Positions 6,129 through 7,811 of a DNA stretch of 7,811 nucleotides are shown in pieces. Within the stretch, counting starts at the first letter, position 1; every line of letters starts with the position of its first letter. Below the pieces are notes generated by a model. That model was given only the letters and a program-made list of their open reading frames with translations. It was not told the origin of the DNA and did not search any database. The translations under genes were made by a program, and so were the position numbers. Source of the stretch: Azoarcus sp. (GTDB lineage: Bacteria > Pseudomonadota > Gammaproteobacteria > Burkholderiales > Rhodocyclaceae); the NCBI GenBank assembly GCA_031259795.1, contig JAIRLA010000280.1:1-7811 (forward strand), written 5' to 3'.

Positions 6129-6200
6129 CGCCGCCGCGCAGGGCGGCAACAGCGGCGGACGCGCCCGCCGGCCAACCTTCCAGCAAAAAGGAAACCATCC

Positions 6201-6686
6201 ATGCCAACGAAGAACGACCACAGCATCAGCATCCCGGCCGAAACACTGGCGCAGGCGCGGCAACTGGCCGAACAACTGGGCGCCCTGCTGCGTCCCTACG
6301 TCGTGCCGCTCACCCCCGGCGAGCGGCGCGCGCTCCCCAAGATGGGGGACAAGACCTACTCCTTCGTGGAAAAGGCGCACGAACTGGCGAAGATCAATCC
6401 CGATCTGCGCCCGTCCTTCCTCGACATGGAAGCCTTCGAGATCGACTTCGCCGACGCGGGCAACAAGCTCGAACCACTGCTCGTCACCCTGCAACAACTG
6501 GTCGACAACGTCAGCGACATCCAGATGCTCGCGGGCAACGAGGCCTATCACGCCGCGCTCGCGTTCTACAACTACGCCAAGGTCGCCGCCGGGCAGGATG
6601 TCCCCGGCGCGAAAGCCGTCTACGCGTCCCTGCGCGAGCGCTTTCCGCGCACGAAGCGCCGCGCCGAGCCTGCGGACGCGGGCTGA
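6201..6686 (+). CDS. Conserved hypothetical protein (161 residues)
   Basis: The ATG at 6201 is preceded by AAGGA with suitable spacing (8 bases); in-frame extension upstream to 6108 would run through the terminator, so I reject it. The product is soluble and mostly helical, with no signal peptide. I recognise a family of short, uncharacterised bacterial proteins from its blocks: LTPGERRALPKMGDKTYSFVEK (about 37-58), NPDLRPSFLD (66-75), and GNEAYHAALAFYNYAK (112-127). Length fits the family (about 150-170). The C-terminus is basic (RFPRTKRRAE). I know of no assigned function. It stands alone, between an intrinsic terminator and a large inverted repeat array that begins about 20 bases after its stop. 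Confidence 0.85.
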   Translation: MPTKNDHSISIPAETLAQARQLAEQLGALLRPYVVPLTPGERRALPKMGDKTYSFVEKAHELAKINPDLRPSFLDMEAFEIDFADAGNKLEPLLVTLQQLVDNVSDIQMLAGNEAYHAALAFYNYAKVAAGQDVPGAKAVYASLRERFPRTKRRAEPADAG

Positions 6687-6701
6687 AGACTTCCGGGGGC
6701 C

Positions 6702-6985
6702 GTTCGCCTGCTTCCCTGCGCCGGTCCGTCTGCTTTTTTTCTCTGTTCGCCTGCTTTTTTACTCCGGCCCATCTGCCTTTTTTCCCCGCCTGCCTGCTTT
6801 TGTGCTCCGGCTACCTGCCCGGGAGGCAGGGCGGCCTGGAAAAAAGCCAGGATGGTCTGGGTGGAAAAGCAGGCGGGCGGAGCGGAAAAGCAGGATGCTC
6901 GGGGGCTGGAGCAGGCGGGCGGGGTAAAAAAGCAGGCGAGCGGAGCAAAAAAGTAAAAGGGGCGATGCGGAAAAGTGGGTGAGCG
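6702..6985. repeat. Opposed 21-bp-period repeat array forming a large imperfect inverted repeat
   Basis: The left arm carries six degenerate units around GCCTGCTTTTTT, with the core beginning at 6706, 6728, 6749, 6771, 6792 and 6813 (spacing 21-22). The right arm carries the reverse-complement core GCAGG at 6826, about 6847, 6869, 6890, 6911 and 6932, with degenerate copies at 6953 and 6975 (spacing 21-23). Opposed units pair in register about a centre near 6822: start and end positions of matched units always sum to about 13644. At the centre, CCTGCC (6814-6819) and GGCAGG (6825-6830) make a perfect small hairpin. The left arm is pyrimidine-rich on the + strand and the right arm purine-rich, with T6 or A6 runs phased at two helical turns. 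Because 21 is a multiple of three, several frames give meaningless heptapeptide repeats. I see no gene in it. Confidence 0.85.
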
Positions 6986-7028
6986 GGGATCGGCGTCTGG
7001 CGGACGATGTGGAGAGATAGTCTTACCG

Positions 7029-7051
7029 TTTGCCGAAATGTTCGGCGCAAA
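7029..7051. promoter_or_regulatory. Palindrome upstream of lipoprotein gene
   Basis: GCCGAA (7032-7037), ATG, TTCGGC (7041-7046) is a perfect 6-bp-arm palindrome. Outer TTT (7029-7031) and AAA (7049-7051) can join if two bases bulge. It lies 56-78 bases before the lipoprotein start, a position that suits an operator. No clear -35/-10 pair is visible nearby. Confidence 0.35.
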
Positions 7052-7106
7052 GGTCTTGGCGCTTGATTTGTTGCGGTTGTCGTCATTTTTCGATGGAGTA
7101 GAAAAA

Positions 7107-7517
7107 ATGAAGAGAGTATTTGCTGGGACATGTGTAGCTATTTTATTGATAGCTTCCGTGATTTCTGGGTGTGCATCCGCCCCGTCAGCGGAGCAAATTG
7201 CGAACGCGGACTACGGACGGGAAATGTCGCCTGAGGAGTGTCAGTCTATTGTGGAAAGCGTCATTGCATTCGGGCTCAAAGATCCTGGCTCGGCACAGTT
7301 TAGACATCAGCCATGCGTTAAGGGTTGGTGGAATTCCGTACCAATCTTGGACATGAGCGTCGCATTTGGGTACTGGCAGAAAGGCGAGGTAAACGCAAAG
7401 AATTCCTTTGGGGGATATGTCGGGTTTCGGACCTACTCAGCCCTTCTCCGAAATGGCGCTGTTGTTCGCATTTGCGTATCGGATGAAGACGGACTGTGTT
7501 TTCCCAAGGGGCAATGA
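7107..7517 (+). CDS. Small predicted outer-membrane lipoprotein, uncharacterised
   Basis: The ATG at 7107 follows GGAG (7095-7098) with 8-base spacing. An in-frame extension to 6975 exists but would place junk before a perfect signal, so I reject it. The product has 136 residues. A lipoprotein signal MKRVFAGTCVAILLIASV runs to the lipobox VISGC, with Cys22 as the lipidated residue, followed by ASAPS, which should permit export to the outer membrane. The mature part has DPGSAQFR (59-66) and VNAKNSFGGYVGF (95-107). These two blocks I recall from a widespread family of small proteobacterial lipoproteins of unknown function. Three further cysteines (C70, C123, C131) could pair. Codon use is AT-richer than in the genes to the left, which suggests a different origin. 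A truncated secreted-protein gene follows 27 bases later. Confidence 0.85.
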   Translation: MKRVFAGTCVAILLIASVISGCASAPSAEQIANADYGREMSPEECQSIVESVIAFGLKDPGSAQFRHQPCVKGWWNSVPILDMSVAFGYWQKGEVNAKNSFGGYVGFRTYSALLRNGAVVRICVSDEDGLCFPKGQ

Positions 7518-7544
7518 CTTGCATATCTGAAGGAGGAAACAATC

Positions 7545-7637
7545 ATGACAGTTAAGAAGCTAGCGATGGTGTTCGCGTTTATCTTTATGGCCCCGGCAGT
7601 ATGCTCTGCGGAAGATGGGCCATTTGGCTTGGCGTGA
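7545..7637 (+). pseudogene. Truncated secreted protein: signal peptide plus eight residues, then in-frame TGA
   Basis: A perfect AAGGAGG (7530-7536) sits eight bases before ATG. The reading starts MTVKKLAMVFAFIFMAPAVC, with a signal-peptidase site after CSA, then EDGPFGLA and TGA at 7635-7637. If the TGA is read as TGG, the phrase becomes FGLAWGMTKN. That matches the start of the mature part in many small exported proteins, which have a DGPFGLxWGM motif. The frame then stops again at TAG 7662-7664. I infer a gene disabled by a Trp-to-stop change and loss of its 3' part; alternatively it is a genuine 30-residue peptide. It is probably co-transcribed with the lipoprotein gene. Confidence 0.55.
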
Positions 7638-7811
7638 GGTATGACTAAGAACCTATTCCAATAGGCCCGCCTTGAACCGCCATATAGAATTGCCACGGCG
7701 CGTAGCGCCGCTGGATGACCATCCCTCAATCACAGCCGCCTGCCGTCCCCTCCCCCGCTTGCGGGGGAGGGAAGGAATCCATCGCACGAAGGGAGCCCAT
7801 CGGAAGAACTC
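7638..7811. other. Gene-free tail with several short palindromes
   Basis: No credible gene reaches into this stretch beyond the pseudogene remnant. Three palindromes are visible within 120 bases: CCTATT-CC-AATAGG (7652-7665), CGGCGC-GTA-GCGCCG (7696-7710) and the large one listed at 7748-7771. This resembles repeat debris or a REP-like intergenic element at a rearrangement point. Confidence 0.5.
7748..7771. repeat. REP-like palindrome, perfect 11-bp arms
   Basis: CCCTCCCCCGC (7748-7758), TT, GCGGGGGAGGG (7761-7771) are exact reverse complements with a two-base loop. No T-tract follows, so it is not an intrinsic terminator. Palindromes of this type are, from memory, dispersed in many copies in GC-rich proteobacterial genomes. 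Confidence 0.7.

Larger units (their letters stand above)
5778..6200. other. Long non-coding interval / possible leader upstream of the 6201 gene
   Basis: These 423 bases hold no convincing gene. In order they contain an 11-bp tandem repeat, a GC hairpin, an AT-richer patch with a candidate promoter, an inverted repeat with 9-bp arms, and a strong intrinsic terminator ending 72 bases before the next start codon. The 72 bases after the terminator are GC-rich and show no promoter. Either the 6201 gene is transcribed through the terminator (an attenuated leader), or the 5930-6128 piece is a separate small RNA. Confidence 0.5.

Noticed and set aside
5987..6982. 331-codon + strand frame that runs through the 6201 gene and the repeat array
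   Set aside because: It crosses an intrinsic terminator, shadows the 6201 gene and has no ribosome site. Its heptapeptide repeats are a by-product of the 21-bp DNA period.
6702..6985. CRISPR array
   Set aside because: The units are degenerate, with no separate unique spacers of constant length. Orientation reverses in the middle, and no cas gene is present.
6975..7106. Longer start for the lipoprotein
   Set aside because: The extra 44 residues would precede a complete lipoprotein signal, and the ATG at 7107 has its own GGAG at good spacing.
6811..7131. Minus-strand frame with PAFPLRP-like heptapeptide repeats
   Set aside because: Periodic peptides arise in several frames on both strands of the 21-bp array. 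Nothing marks this one as translated.
1..7811. tRNA, rRNA, tmRNA, complete insertion sequence or integrase
   Set aside because: I scanned both strands by eye for conserved tRNA arms, rRNA stretches and DDE or tyrosine-recombinase motifs and saw none. A tool search would be more sensitive.

Overview
The window is a GC-rich stretch of bacterial chromosome from a Gram-negative organism: there is a lipoprotein with a lipobox, Sec signals, and cell-envelope families common in proteobacteria. The pairing of a DUF898 (YjgN-type) membrane protein with an M48 peptidase, next to zinc-ribbon membrane proteins, suggests a betaproteobacterium or a close relative. That is inference from family memory; no rRNA or tRNA is present to fix the taxon.

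Layout. (1) At the left edge (about 1-563, + strand) lies the 3' part of a ferric-reductase-like flavoprotein gene. Only the NAD(P)H-binding end is recognisable, and it is joined at about bases 100-120 to an unrelated reading frame. (2) On the - strand, a two-gene operon runs from 3026 down to 588: a DUF898 polytopic membrane protein, then, after 9 bases, a membrane-anchored M48 zinc peptidase (HELGH). (3) Diverging from it on the + strand are two zinc-ribbon membrane proteins. One (3433-4476) has an N-terminal zinc ribbon, one membrane helix and a Cys-rich C-terminal domain. The other (4584-5777) is polytopic with a zinc ribbon at its extreme C-terminus. The 406-base divergent region carries a candidate promoter with an adjoining perfect palindrome. 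(4) A non-coding stretch (5778-6200) holds a candidate promoter, a 9-bp-arm inverted repeat and a strong intrinsic terminator. It precedes a conserved gene of unknown function (6201-6686). (5) Directly after that gene is the most unusual structure of the window: about 14 degenerate units with a period of 21-22 bp, arranged as two opposed arms around a centre near 6822. (6) The right end (about 6990-7640) is visibly less GC-rich. It encodes a small lipoprotein and a broken secreted-protein gene cut short by an in-frame TGA, then a gene-free tail rich in short palindromes.

How the genes may work together: the DUF898 protein, the M48 peptidase and the two zinc-ribbon membrane proteins are all inner-membrane proteins packed around one divergent promoter region. 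An envelope-maintenance role is plausible, but the sequence does not prove it. The right half looks like a patchwork of repeats, orphan genes and gene debris. No CRISPR array, complete transposase, integrase, tRNA or rRNA is visible.
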